A stretch of DNA of 45,283 nucleotides from Pontibacillus yanchengensis Y32 (GTDB lineage Bacteria > Bacillota > Bacilli > Bacillales > BH030062). The stretch spans positions 1 to 45,283 of the forward strand of contig NZ_AVBF01000034.1 in the NCBI RefSeq assembly GCF_000770635.1, given 5' to 3'. Position 1 is the first letter of the stretch; each line of letters starts with the position of its first letter. Position numbers and translations under genes: made by a program. Positions 9,747 to 16,549 of this stretch are shown here, in pieces. Under the pieces are notes generated by a model. That model was not told the DNA's origin. It saw nothing but the letters and a program-made list of their open reading frames with translations, and did no database searches.

Positions 9747-9998
9747 ATGTTTGTCTGTCCTTTATGCAATGGGCTCCAAACAATTGTCGTTCACTGTCCC
9801 ACATGCAATGGGGAAATGAATGAGCAAGGAAGAGTGGTCGATTTTTTAGATGATTATAGCCCCTACTTAGATGATGAAGGTTTAAAATTAGTTGACGGAG
9901 ATCAAAACTCTACAGAAGAACATGAATGTATTCATTTATATCAATGCTCTCAATGTAATGAGGATCGTCATGTTCCAATACATGAATTACATAGGTAA
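9747..9998 (+). CDS. Small CxxC zinc-ribbon-like protein
   Basis: An 83-residue protein with three CxxC pairs: CPLC near the N-terminus, CPTC about residue 17, and CSQC about residue 68, separated by an acidic middle. This arrangement suggests one or two zinc knuckles. AAGGAGGG sits just upstream of the ATG, which supports translation. It follows the SASP gene by 121 bases and precedes a strong terminator, so read-through from the SASP promoter is possible. I do not recognise the family by name; no function is claimed. Confidence 0.75.
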   Translation: MFVCPLCNGLQTIVVHCPTCNGEMNEQGRVVDFLDDYSPYLDDEGLKLVDGDQNSTEEHECIHLYQCSQCNEDRHVPIHELHR

Positions 9999-10030
9999 GG
10001 ATTGTAGTGAGGACATTATTTTGGACGTAA

Positions 10031-10064
10031 AAAACCGGGTATCCACTTTGGGTACCCGGTTTAA
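10031..10064 (+). terminator. Terminator after the CxxC gene
   Basis: AAACCGGGTATCC / GGGTACCCGGTTT hairpin, followed by AACCATTTTATTTT. Confidence 0.85.
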
Positions 10065-10116
10065 CCATTTTATTTTGCGTGCGCATTATTTTATTTACAA
10101 ATAAGCGAATCTCGGA

Positions 10117-10381
10117 GCTTGCGCTTTTCTTTATGAGTAAAGAAAGCATAAATTTCTGACGCTTACGTGTCTAGCTCCAGCGCCCAGCGACTAGTGTGCT
10201 TCCCTCACCTCCGTCCGATAAGTCAACATCAAATCACTTCGTTCTTCGTGTTTTCTTTATCTCCTGCGGTATCAGGGGAAGTTCGATTAAGATTGCTGCA
10301 TCACGCAGCAACATCGAACCAACCCACGTCGTGTGGGCCGCAGCTCATACGTCGCAAGCAGGGCGCTTGCGCTTTTCTTTA
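10117..10381. repeat. Dispersed repeat family A (CTAGCTCCAGCGCC core), full copy
   Basis: This GC-rich intergenic element is bounded by a 17-bp direct repeat, GCTTGCGCTTTTCTTTA (10117-10133 and 10365-10381). Inside are the core TCTAGCTCCAGCGCCCAGCG (10170-10189) and two hairpins: GTTCGAT...ATCGAAC (10281-10319) with inner stem TTGCTGC / GCAGCAA, and CCCAC / GTGGG (10323-10337). Degraded or partial copies are at 13935, 19671, 21249 and 38700, and the hairpin module recurs inside the element at 16081. Similar repeats are common between genes in Bacillaceae (from memory). Its right end includes the stop codon of msmX. Confidence 0.85.
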
Positions 10382-11476
10382 GCGAATTCGTAGCTCGGAT
10401 TCTTTATCAAAGAAATGTGCTTTGTTCATGTCAAGTGCAAGGTCAATTTGCTGACCGCCATCAATATCAGAGCGAGAATCTACACGTGCGATAAATTCTT
10501 GACCACTTACAGACGAGTAAAGGTAGGATTCTGATCCCATCAATTCTGCTACGTCAATAGTCGCTTTTAAGCTGCTTTCTGAACTTGATTCAATGAAGAC
10601 AGGTTCATCATGAATATCTTCTGGTCGAATTCCAAGAATGATTTCTTTGCCTACATAGTTTTGCTCACGAAGCATTTTCATACGGCCTTCTGGTACTTTA
10701 AGCTTGTAATTTTCAAGTTCAAAATATCCTTCTGAAAGACTGCCATATAAGAAGTTCATAGCTGGTGAACCAATAAATCCGCCGACAAATACGTTTTCTG
10801 GTTGATCATAAACGTCTTTAGGACGACCTACTTGTTGAATAATACCGTCCTTCATAACTACAAGGCGAGTAGCCATAGTCATCGCTTCTGTTTGGTCGTG
10901 TGTTACATAAATGGTAGTCGTTTGTAGACGTTGGTGAAGCTTTTGGATTTCAGCACGCATTTGTACACGTAACTTAGCATCAAGGTTCGATAATGGTTCA
11001 TCCATTAAGAATACTTTTGCATCACGTACAATTGCACGTCCAAGTGCAACACGCTGACGCTGACCACCAGAAAGTGCTTTTGGTTTACGATCTAGGTAAT
11101 CTTCTAGACCTAAAATTTTAGCAGCATCTTTTACACGACGATCGATTTCGTCTTTTTTAAATTTACGAAGCTTTAAACCAAAAGCCATATTATCATATAC
11201 ATTCATGTGTGGGTAAAGAGCGTAGTTCTGGAAAACCATCGCAATGTCACGGTCTTTTGGAGCTACCTCGTTCATGCGTTTGTCATCAATCATGAAATCC
11301 CCATCTGTAATCTCTTCTAAGCCAGCAATCATTCTAAGCGTAGTGGACTTACCACAACCAGAAGGACCGACAAACACAATAAATTCTTTATCATCAATAT
11401 CTAAATTAAAATCTTCTACAGCAGTTACATTTTTATCATAAACTTTTTGGATATTCTTTAAAGCGATTTCAGCCAT
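10379..11476 (-). CDS. msmX: MsmX-like multitask sugar ABC transporter ATPase
   Basis: The ATPase subunit that energises carbohydrate-uptake ABC transporters. Motifs: Walker A GPSGCGKST (about 38-46), Q-loop FQNYALYPHMNVYDNMAFGL, signature LSGGQRQRVALGRAI, Walker B VFLMDEPLSNLDAKLR and switch His in THDQTEA. The C-terminal ~130 residues form the MalK/UgpC-type regulatory domain. Length 365 equals B. subtilis MsmX. No permease or binding-protein gene lies beside it, as expected of a shared ATPase, and its neighbour is the YxkF-like regulator as in B. subtilis. GGGGAGG lies upstream of the ATG. A candidate cre site lies about 95 bases upstream. Confidence 0.93.
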   Translation of the reverse strand: MAEIALKNIQKVYDKNVTAVEDFNLDIDDKEFIVFVGPSGCGKSTTLRMIAGLEEITDGDFMIDDKRMNEVAPKDRDIAMVFQNYALYPHMNVYDNMAFGLKLRKFKKDEIDRRVKDAAKILGLEDYLDRKPKALSGGQRQRVALGRAIVRDAKVFLMDEPLSNLDAKLRVQMRAEIQKLHQRLQTTTIYVTHDQTEAMTMATRLVVMKDGIIQQVGRPKDVYDQPENVFVGGFIGSPAMNFLYGSLSEGYFELENYKLKVPEGRMKMLREQNYVGKEIILGIRPEDIHDEPVFIESSSESSLKATIDVAELMGSESYLYSSVSGQEFIARVDSRSDIDGGQQIDLALDMNKAHFFDKESELRIR

Positions 11477-11568
11477 TTTAATTCCTCCCCAATATGTAGA
11501 GCGTTTTGAATTAACTTAAGTCTATCGAATATTGTGGACATGGTAAATGGAAGGTGTGCACAAAACTA

Positions 11569-11582
11569 TGAAAGCGCTTTTG
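11569..11582. promoter_or_regulatory. Candidate CcpA cre site upstream of msmX
   Basis: TGAAAGCGCTTTTG matches the cre consensus TGWAANCGNTNWCA at 12 of 14 positions. It lies between the YxkF-like gene and msmX, consistent with carbon catabolite control of the sugar ATPase; that control is inference. Confidence 0.5.
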
Positions 11583-11592
11583 TGCATCCTAC

Positions 11593-12504
11593 CTACATTT
11601 CATCATGGTGGTGTTGAATAAGGGCAAGATACGTTATCAAAGCACCTTGGAATTGCTTTACATCAATACCGGTCTTTTCAATAAATTTATCCACTCGATA
11701 TTGAAGACTATTACGGTGCATATACAATTCTTTAGATGCGAGTGTAGCGTTTGAATTGCAGGCTAGGAATACTCGAATGGTATGAAGTAAATCGGGTTCG
11801 TCAATAACAGGTTTTAATATTGTCGAATGAATATACTCTTTGTCCATGTAATCTAAGTTATTTGTGTATAGGTAAGGCATGACATCTGTATATAAAAGGA
11901 CAGGCCTAGACGGATTGAAAGGGACCATTCCGAAGCATTTGGATCCCCAATTGTAACCATTTTGTATGTCTGATTTATCATAGTAATAGGGTGTGATGTA
12001 TAACTGTAATGTAATATAGAAGTCACTCATGAGAACGTCAATAATATCTTCGTATGCAATGGGTTCCGAAAAGTGGTCAAAGTGTTCTTCAATGATAAAG
12101 CCTTGATCCTGACTCTCCCAAAGTAAGGGCATTTTATAAGGGAATAAGGATTGAATGGCTTCTTGAAAAGCATCTAAATCAACATCTTTTCCACGAATGG
12201 AGAAGAATACGTATCGGTATTTGTGTGGGAATTTTTCGTTCACATTCGTTAAGTCCTCATTATCGGTATGATAAATCCATTTCTGCCATAATTGTTCACG
12301 TGTGGAAAGGGTAGAATGACGAATATCATAAGGCTGTAGAAAAGTGGAGAGCAACTGAATTTCACGATTTGTAGTAGTGTCTTGCGGAAGCCCTAATACT
12401 TGATTGTCTTCCGTTTTAAACCATATGTATTCATTTGTATCAACGTCTAAATGTGGAGTAAGGAGTTGTATTTCAGGAAATAGTGCTTTTAATTGGTTAA
12501 ACAT
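11593..12504 (-). CDS. yxkF: PucR/CdaR-type transcriptional regulator (YxkF-like)
   Basis: Its C-terminal ~60 residues (TIRVFLACNSNATLASKEL, then YMHRNSLQYRVDKFIEKTGI) are the PucR-type helix-turn-helix (HTH_30), which usually follows a ligand-sensing domain. Upstream parts are divergent and their ligand is unknown. Position next to msmX and length match B. subtilis YxkF. The reading frame is open 68 codons further upstream, but that extension runs through dispersed repeat sequence (12533-12607). The ATG at 12504 has an AGAGGTC ribosome site and gives 303 residues, so I set the start there. Confidence 0.85.
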   Translation of the reverse strand: MFNQLKALFPEIQLLTPHLDVDTNEYIWFKTEDNQVLGLPQDTTTNREIQLLSTFLQPYDIRHSTLSTREQLWQKWIYHTDNEDLTNVNEKFPHKYRYVFFSIRGKDVDLDAFQEAIQSLFPYKMPLLWESQDQGFIIEEHFDHFSEPIAYEDIIDVLMSDFYITLQLYITPYYYDKSDIQNGYNWGSKCFGMVPFNPSRPVLLYTDVMPYLYTNNLDYMDKEYIHSTILKPVIDEPDLLHTIRVFLACNSNATLASKELYMHRNSLQYRVDKFIEKTGIDVKQFQGALITYLALIQHHHDEM

Positions 12505-12532
12505 AGGAAGACCTCTTTCTCTTTTTATTATT

Positions 12533-12607
12533 GGCTGTGTTAAAGTTTGTTGTTGATATAATAATGAAATAGTTTTATGTTCTTCGTTAATAGCACCATA
12601 ATCTTGA
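12533..12607 (-). repeat. 76-bp dispersed repeat, copy 2
   Basis: Minus-strand match (about 89%) to 24-99 at the other end of this interval. It forms the leader of the YxkF-like gene and is by chance free of stops in that gene's frame. Confidence 0.8.
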
Positions 12608-12654
12608 ATAATTGGTGAAGCTGGACCCGTTACTTTTGTGAGGAAGGGGCTGCG

Positions 12655-12810
12655 GTGAAATGCTTCGCTTTCCGCGGAAAGCGAGTAAATTCCCACCGAA
12701 TCAACCACTCACCACCAACACTCCTTATTCCAGATGAATGCTTCTTATCTTGAATAAGCTATTTTGATTCGATGATTCCAAAATCAACACCAAACTTTAA
12801 CATAGCTTTA
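12655..12810. repeat. Decayed hairpin-element remnants
   Basis: Part of the 643-bp gap 12505-13147. It contains the palindromic CGCTTTCCGCGGAAAGCG (12664-12681) and, further right, AT-rich sequence (TCTTGAATAAGC, then ACACCAAACTTTAACATAGC near 12788) resembling the arms of the larger elements near 16.4 and 30.7 kb. The rest of the gap to 13050 shows nothing I can name; a TATAAT at 13073-13078 may be the -10 of the next gene. Confidence 0.5.
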
Positions 12811-13147
12811 TTATTAAAAGTATGGAAGTGTGAAATGAAGGCTTATTTTTTAAAGCTCCAGTACCTAGCAAATAGTATGCCTCTTACCTTATGAAGACGA
12901 TAAATTCCCCCTAAATAATCTTTAATCAGTAGGAAGCATCATGAATATACATTACATCTTGGTGAATGCAGCTAATAAATTCCTAAGTGATTTCCTAGAG
13001 TTTTTTCTTTCATTATAACAATCGTGGTGTTTCGACTAAATACTCAAACTTTTTTTCCAAGCGTTGGTATTGTATAATGAAATATAAGGATTTTATACTA
13101 AAATGCTCTACCTTTAATAGATAGAACGTGATAAGGGGGGACCTAAC

Positions 13148-13426
13148 TTGGAAACACAAGAGATGAATCAATATTCTCAGGATATGAAAAACCGTTTAAA
13201 ACGTATAGAAGGACAGGTACGTGGCGTCCTGAAGATGATGGAAGAAGAGAAAGATTGTAAAGACGTCATTACTCAATTATCTGCAGCACGCTCTGCCATC
13301 GATCGTTCTATTGGGTATATTGTTGCCAAAAACTTGGAAGCATGTATCCGTAGTTCTGAGGAGAATGGAGAGCCTACTGACGAGTTGATTCAAGAGGCTG
13401 TACAAATGATTGTGAAAAGCCGATAA
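13148..13426 (+). CDS. CsoR-family regulator, CstR/YrkD-like persulfide sensor
   Basis: A four-helix DUF156/CsoR-family repressor of 92 residues. The two signature cysteines are Cys37 (in KDCKDVITQLSA) and Cys66 (in AKNLEACI), a C-x28-C spacing like Staphylococcus aureus CstR Cys31/Cys60. The residue that is a copper-binding His in CsoR is Asn62 here. This points to persulfide/sulfane-sulfur sensing and not copper sensing. The start is a TTG seven bases after AAGGGGGGAC; the first ATG is only four codons in and lacks such spacing. A strong terminator follows at once. No sulfur gene (sulfurtransferase, rhodanese, TauE) lies beside it, so its target operon must be elsewhere. Confidence 0.88.
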   Translation: METQEMNQYSQDMKNRLKRIEGQVRGVLKMMEEEKDCKDVITQLSAARSAIDRSIGYIVAKNLEACIRSSEENGEPTDELIQEAVQMIVKSR

Positions 13427-13432
13427 AGCTAA

Positions 13433-13472
13433 GAAAGGGGGTGTTCCATTAGTGGATGCACCCCTTTTATTT
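13433..13472 (+). terminator. Terminator of the CstR-like gene
   Basis: AAAGGGGGTGTTCCA / TGGATGCACCCCTTTT stem with minor mismatches, then TTTTATTTTG. Confidence 0.85.
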
Positions 13473-13569
13473 TGTTCTCTTATCTCTTTTTTGACCTACG
13501 TTGTGTTTTCATTAGTCCATAAGTCATTGAAGTATTGGTTTATTATTCTTACGAAAGTTTTATGTTTAC

Positions 13570-13767
13570 TTATTTATGTTTTAGTCTTTTCGTTTCGGCA
13601 GGATAGGGTTCATTCTCGTGAGGGAGATCGCGGGATTCCTCTATCTGTCCGCGGTTATATGAGGAGTTCACCGTACCACCTGCAAGCCCTTCGTTAATCA
13701 TTCGATCTACATCTACTTCATATTCTTCTCGACTTTCTTTTTGTTGGTCTTTTTTGGGATCTGCCAT
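13570..13767 (-). CDS. Small hydrophilic protein of unknown function
   Basis: A 65-residue, highly charged protein without cysteine, signal peptide or membrane segment. GGAGGG lies eight bases before the ATG. The N-terminal half is Lys/Glu/Asp-rich; the middle (DVDRMINEGLAGGTVNSSYN) looks like the most ordered part and the tail is Pro/Glu/Lys-rich. I do not recognise the family. Its size and composition would fit a spore-core or stress protein, but that is a guess. Confidence 0.65.
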   Translation of the reverse strand: MADPKKDQQKESREEYEVDVDRMINEGLAGGTVNSSYNRGQIEESRDLPHENEPYPAETKRLKHK

Positions 13768-13934
13768 ATAGCATGCCCTCCTTTCTAGACTTATTTTTCC
13801 GGCTACTCGTTCATCTCATACATATTTAATTATATGTAAGCGAATTCAAAAATTTTTAAGCTATTTTCAGGAGGTTGATGTATAATGAAGAGTGGAGCAT
13901 TTTTTTGAATAAAGAATGCATGAGTTCTGACATT

Positions 13935-14062
13935 TAAGTGACTAGATCCAGCGCCCAGATACTAACAAACTTACTCTTTACGATAAGTCAATATAGAACC
14001 AATCGATGTACTGTGGCAGCAGTTTATATCTCGTTAACCGGGTGCAATTAGCTATTCTTTAT
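13935..14062. repeat. Degenerate family A repeat
   Basis: In the 320-bp gap before the decarboxylase gene. It retains GACTAGATCCAGCGCCCAG (13940-13958), CGATAAGTCAA, GAACCAATCGATGTACTGTGG and a worn GGTGCAATTAGCTATTCTTTA end, all in the order seen in 10170-10381. Many substitutions have removed most hairpins. Confidence 0.75.
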
Positions 14063-14087
14063 GTAATCAACAAATAGGGGGGATTTT

Positions 14088-15716
14088 ATGGATTCCTTAC
14101 ATACCTTATATCCTAGTATTGATGGGAACAAAGCTAGTCGTGATGAAATGGTTAGCTATCTTCAGTATGTATTAGAACAGTTAGATAAGATGAAAGATCC
14201 TAATAGTCTTATTCTTGGCGAAGAGCAATTAAATAGCGACAGTAAAACATATTATCACATGCTAGCAGAGCAAGCATTTATACCAGAGAAAGGTCATGCT
14301 ATAGATCAGACCTTACATCAATTAATAAAATTAAGCGAAGGGCATCGAGTATCAAATAGCAATTACTTGGCCAATGCTTCTTCCATGCCTAATACAGCGA
14401 GTTTAGTAGCTAATTTTCTGATGACCTTATTGAACGGAAATAATTTATGGGATGTGGAAGGTTCTACTTCAGCAAATGTGGAGACTCAAATTGTTAGCAT
14501 GTTATCAAAGCTAATAGGGTTTGATGCAAAGAAAAGTGGCGGCTACACAACATGGGGTGGACAAGGTGCAACGTTTACATCACTCCGCATAGCCATATCG
14601 AAACGATATCCGGAGGCAAATAAAAGCGGAGTACCTCGTAATCTATACTGCTTCTGTTCTGAACTATCACACTATAGCTTGCATAAATCAATGGAAGCGA
14701 CAGGCCTTGGAACAGACCACTTGATTAAGATTAAGGCAAACGCTGATCACTCCATAAATATTGATGATCTACGTAAACAAATGGAAACTGTTATTGCAGA
14801 TGGTGGCGTTCCTTTATATGTACTGACTACAATGGGAACGACAGATACATTTGGGATTGATTCAATCAAAGAAGTAAAAGAACTGCTAACTGAGTTGGAA
14901 CATAAATACAAGTTAAATGACATTTATCTTCATGCTGATACAGCTATGGGAGGTATGTTTGCATTTTTCAATGAGTATGATTTTTCCGCTAACCCATTAA
15001 ATATTGAAAAAGATGTATTAGATCAATTAACAAACATTCATGACAAATACCAACACGTGAAGCTTGCCGATAGTCTGGTATTTGATTTTCATAAACTTGG
15101 TCAGACGCCTTACGTATCAAGTTTATTTCTATTACAAAATAAATCAGATTTACAAGCAGTAGACTTACATCCAGAAGAAACTCCTTATGTAGGAAATAAA
15201 GGATTTGGTCATTATCACACTAGCTATACATTAGAGTGCTCTAGAGCAGGCACCTCCATTCCTATTTATGCTTCATTACTTACGTTTGGTGTGGAAGGGT
15301 ATCAAAGGTTATTGGCTAATTATCTATCCATAAACCTCGCATTTCGTAAAAGGTTGAAAACTGAATTTAAATTCGTAGCAATCACGAATGAACTATCCCC
15401 AATTACCACTTTTCGTTTTTATCAAGACGGAGTGAATTGGGAAGAGGAGAAGTATGGCTTATCTACACAACAACAGATTCAATCCACAAACGAGTTAAAT
15501 GAAAAACTAATCGAATCAATGGGTGTGGATCGAAAGGATCTGTATTTTGGCAGTACTAGAAAACAATGTACTGTAAGAGCAATAGATACTAATGAGCAGG
15601 TTAATATCACTTCTCACAAATTTTTTAGTATATCACCATACACATCCATTGAAGATATGGACCGATACTTCCGGTTCTTGCATAAACATGTAGATGAACT
15701 GTTGGTTATGAAATAG
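14088..15716 (+). CDS. Group II PLP-dependent amino-acid decarboxylase
   Basis: A fold-type I pyridoxal-phosphate enzyme of the group II decarboxylase family (PF00282-like; glutamate, aspartate, tyrosine and aromatic amino-acid decarboxylases). The cofactor lysine is Lys336 in VFDFHKLGQTPY. LHADTAMGG (281-289) carries the Asp that contacts the pyridine nitrogen, and His195 in SELSHYS would stack on PLP. Length 542. The GQTPY context resembles the aspartate 1-decarboxylase (PanP)/glutamate decarboxylase branch more than aromatic decarboxylases, but the substrate cannot be read from sequence. GGGGGG precedes the ATG. No transporter or partner gene is adjacent; repeat-rich DNA flanks it on both sides. 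Confidence 0.88.
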   Translation: MDSLHTLYPSIDGNKASRDEMVSYLQYVLEQLDKMKDPNSLILGEEQLNSDSKTYYHMLAEQAFIPEKGHAIDQTLHQLIKLSEGHRVSNSNYLANASSMPNTASLVANFLMTLLNGNNLWDVEGSTSANVETQIVSMLSKLIGFDAKKSGGYTTWGGQGATFTSLRIAISKRYPEANKSGVPRNLYCFCSELSHYSLHKSMEATGLGTDHLIKIKANADHSINIDDLRKQMETVIADGGVPLYVLTTMGTTDTFGIDSIKEVKELLTELEHKYKLNDIYLHADTAMGGMFAFFNEYDFSANPLNIEKDVLDQLTNIHDKYQHVKLADSLVFDFHKLGQTPYVSSLFLLQNKSDLQAVDLHPEETPYVGNKGFGHYHTSYTLECSRAGTSIPIYASLLTFGVEGYQRLLANYLSINLAFRKRLKTEFKFVAITNELSPITTFRFYQDGVNWEEEKYGLSTQQQIQSTNELNEKLIESMGVDRKDLYFGSTRKQCTVRAIDTNEQVNITSHKFFSISPYTSIEDMDRYFRFLHKHVDELLVMK

Positions 15717-15737
15717 TAGGAACACTATCTTTTGAAT

Positions 15738-15779
15738 AAGAGCTATGAATTGCTTATGCGATTTATAGCTCTTTATTTT
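15738..15779 (+). terminator. Terminator of the decarboxylase gene
   Basis: AAGAGCTATGAAT / ATTTATAGCTCTT stem followed by TATTTTC. Confidence 0.75.
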
Positions 15780-15852
15780 CATATAAGAGGCATAATGTTG
15801 AGTACTTGGACTCGAAATAATTGGAGTGGTCCGAAGAGTTGGGGTGGGTAGG

Positions 15853-16075
15853 AAACGGCAATACGTAGGAGAACTTTTTGACGGACATATGATCTCTTAT
15901 TTTCAGTAAAAACCCTATTTTGGAGAGGCTAACGGACATATAGTATCTTATTTGTGAAAAAACACACTACATTAAGGTCAATTAGGCTAAATAGCGTACT
16001 GGATGTCCGTTGCGAATGCAAAAAAGTCTTCAAATCGAAGAATAAGATACTATATGTCCGCTAGCATAGAATCAC
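15853..16075. repeat. Dispersed repeat family C (CGGACAT boxes), uninterrupted copy
   Basis: About 220 bp with four related boxes: ACGGACATATGATCTCTTATTT and ACGGACATATAGTATCTTAT in direct orientation, then inverted GGATGTCCGTTGCG and AATAAGATACTATATGTCCG. The outer boxes are thus terminal inverted repeats. A second copy at 19766-20175 matches along its length apart from a 176-bp insertion. No coding potential seen. Confidence 0.85.
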
Positions 16076-16080
16076 CTTGT

Positions 16081-16470
16081 GTCATAATTGATTCCTCGCT
16101 TCGTGAATACCATGATTCCGAAACAGTCCCACTCTAACCTTGCCGTGATTCCGTTCCTCCCAACAAAAGCAAAGGTGGCCGTGGAACGACGAGACTCCCA
16201 CCGGAGAAAGAGGTAGGCAAGATCCCGCAAAGCCCCGCTTTTGGGCTTGAGGAGGCTTGAGAAGGAGAGGTTCGACTAAAACCGTCACATCGTGTGACAA
16301 CATCGAACGACCCTACACCGTGTAGGGCCGCCGGCAGGACGCGAGTTGTTCCACGGCCACCTTTATTCTAATAAAAGCTACGGAAACATCACTCTTTCTA
16401 AGCAAACACCAAAATTATCTCGAACACAAGTCTTCAACATAATGATACTGATAATGGAGTATCAGCATAT
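16081..16470. repeat. Dispersed repeat family B (large GC-rich hairpin with AT-rich arms), copy 1
   Basis: Perfect 17-bp inverted arms AAAGGTGGCCGTGGAAC (16171-16187) and its complement (16348-16364) enclose a GC-rich interior that includes the family A hairpin module (16270-16327). Outside the arms, AT-rich sequence (CGTTCCTCCCAACAAAAGC on the left; GCTACGGAAACAT and TCTCGAACACAAGTCTTCAA on the right) matches the reverse complement of 30720-30965. With the family C element this fills the 833-bp gap 15717-16549. Confidence 0.9.
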
Positions 16471-16486
16471 TATTCCATCCCCATAA

Positions 16487-16533
16487 TAAAAAGTAGTTCA
16501 ATTAGAAATACATACTCTAAAACTGAACTACTT
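16487..16533 (-). terminator. Terminator of yheD
   Basis: Minus-strand stem AAGTAGTTCA / TGAACTACTT followed by TTTATTATG. Confidence 0.75.
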
Positions 16534-16549
16534 GAGGGTAGTACCTATG

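Noticed and set aside
9637-9819. 60-codon frame after the second SASP gene
   Set aside because: No ribosome site near its start; the CxxC gene, in another frame, has AAGGAGGG and a better protein.
10167-10393. Two overlapping 65-71 codon frames downstream of the CxxC gene
   Set aside because: They read through family A repeat sequence and into msmX antisense; no credible start signals.
13452-13697. 81-codon frame after the CstR-like gene
   Set aside because: Begins inside the terminator hairpin and is antisense to the small hydrophilic protein gene, which has the better ribosome site.
16082-16303. 73-codon minus-strand frame near the GC-rich repeat
   Set aside because: Entirely within repeat copy 1; no ribosome site and no protein-like conservation visible.
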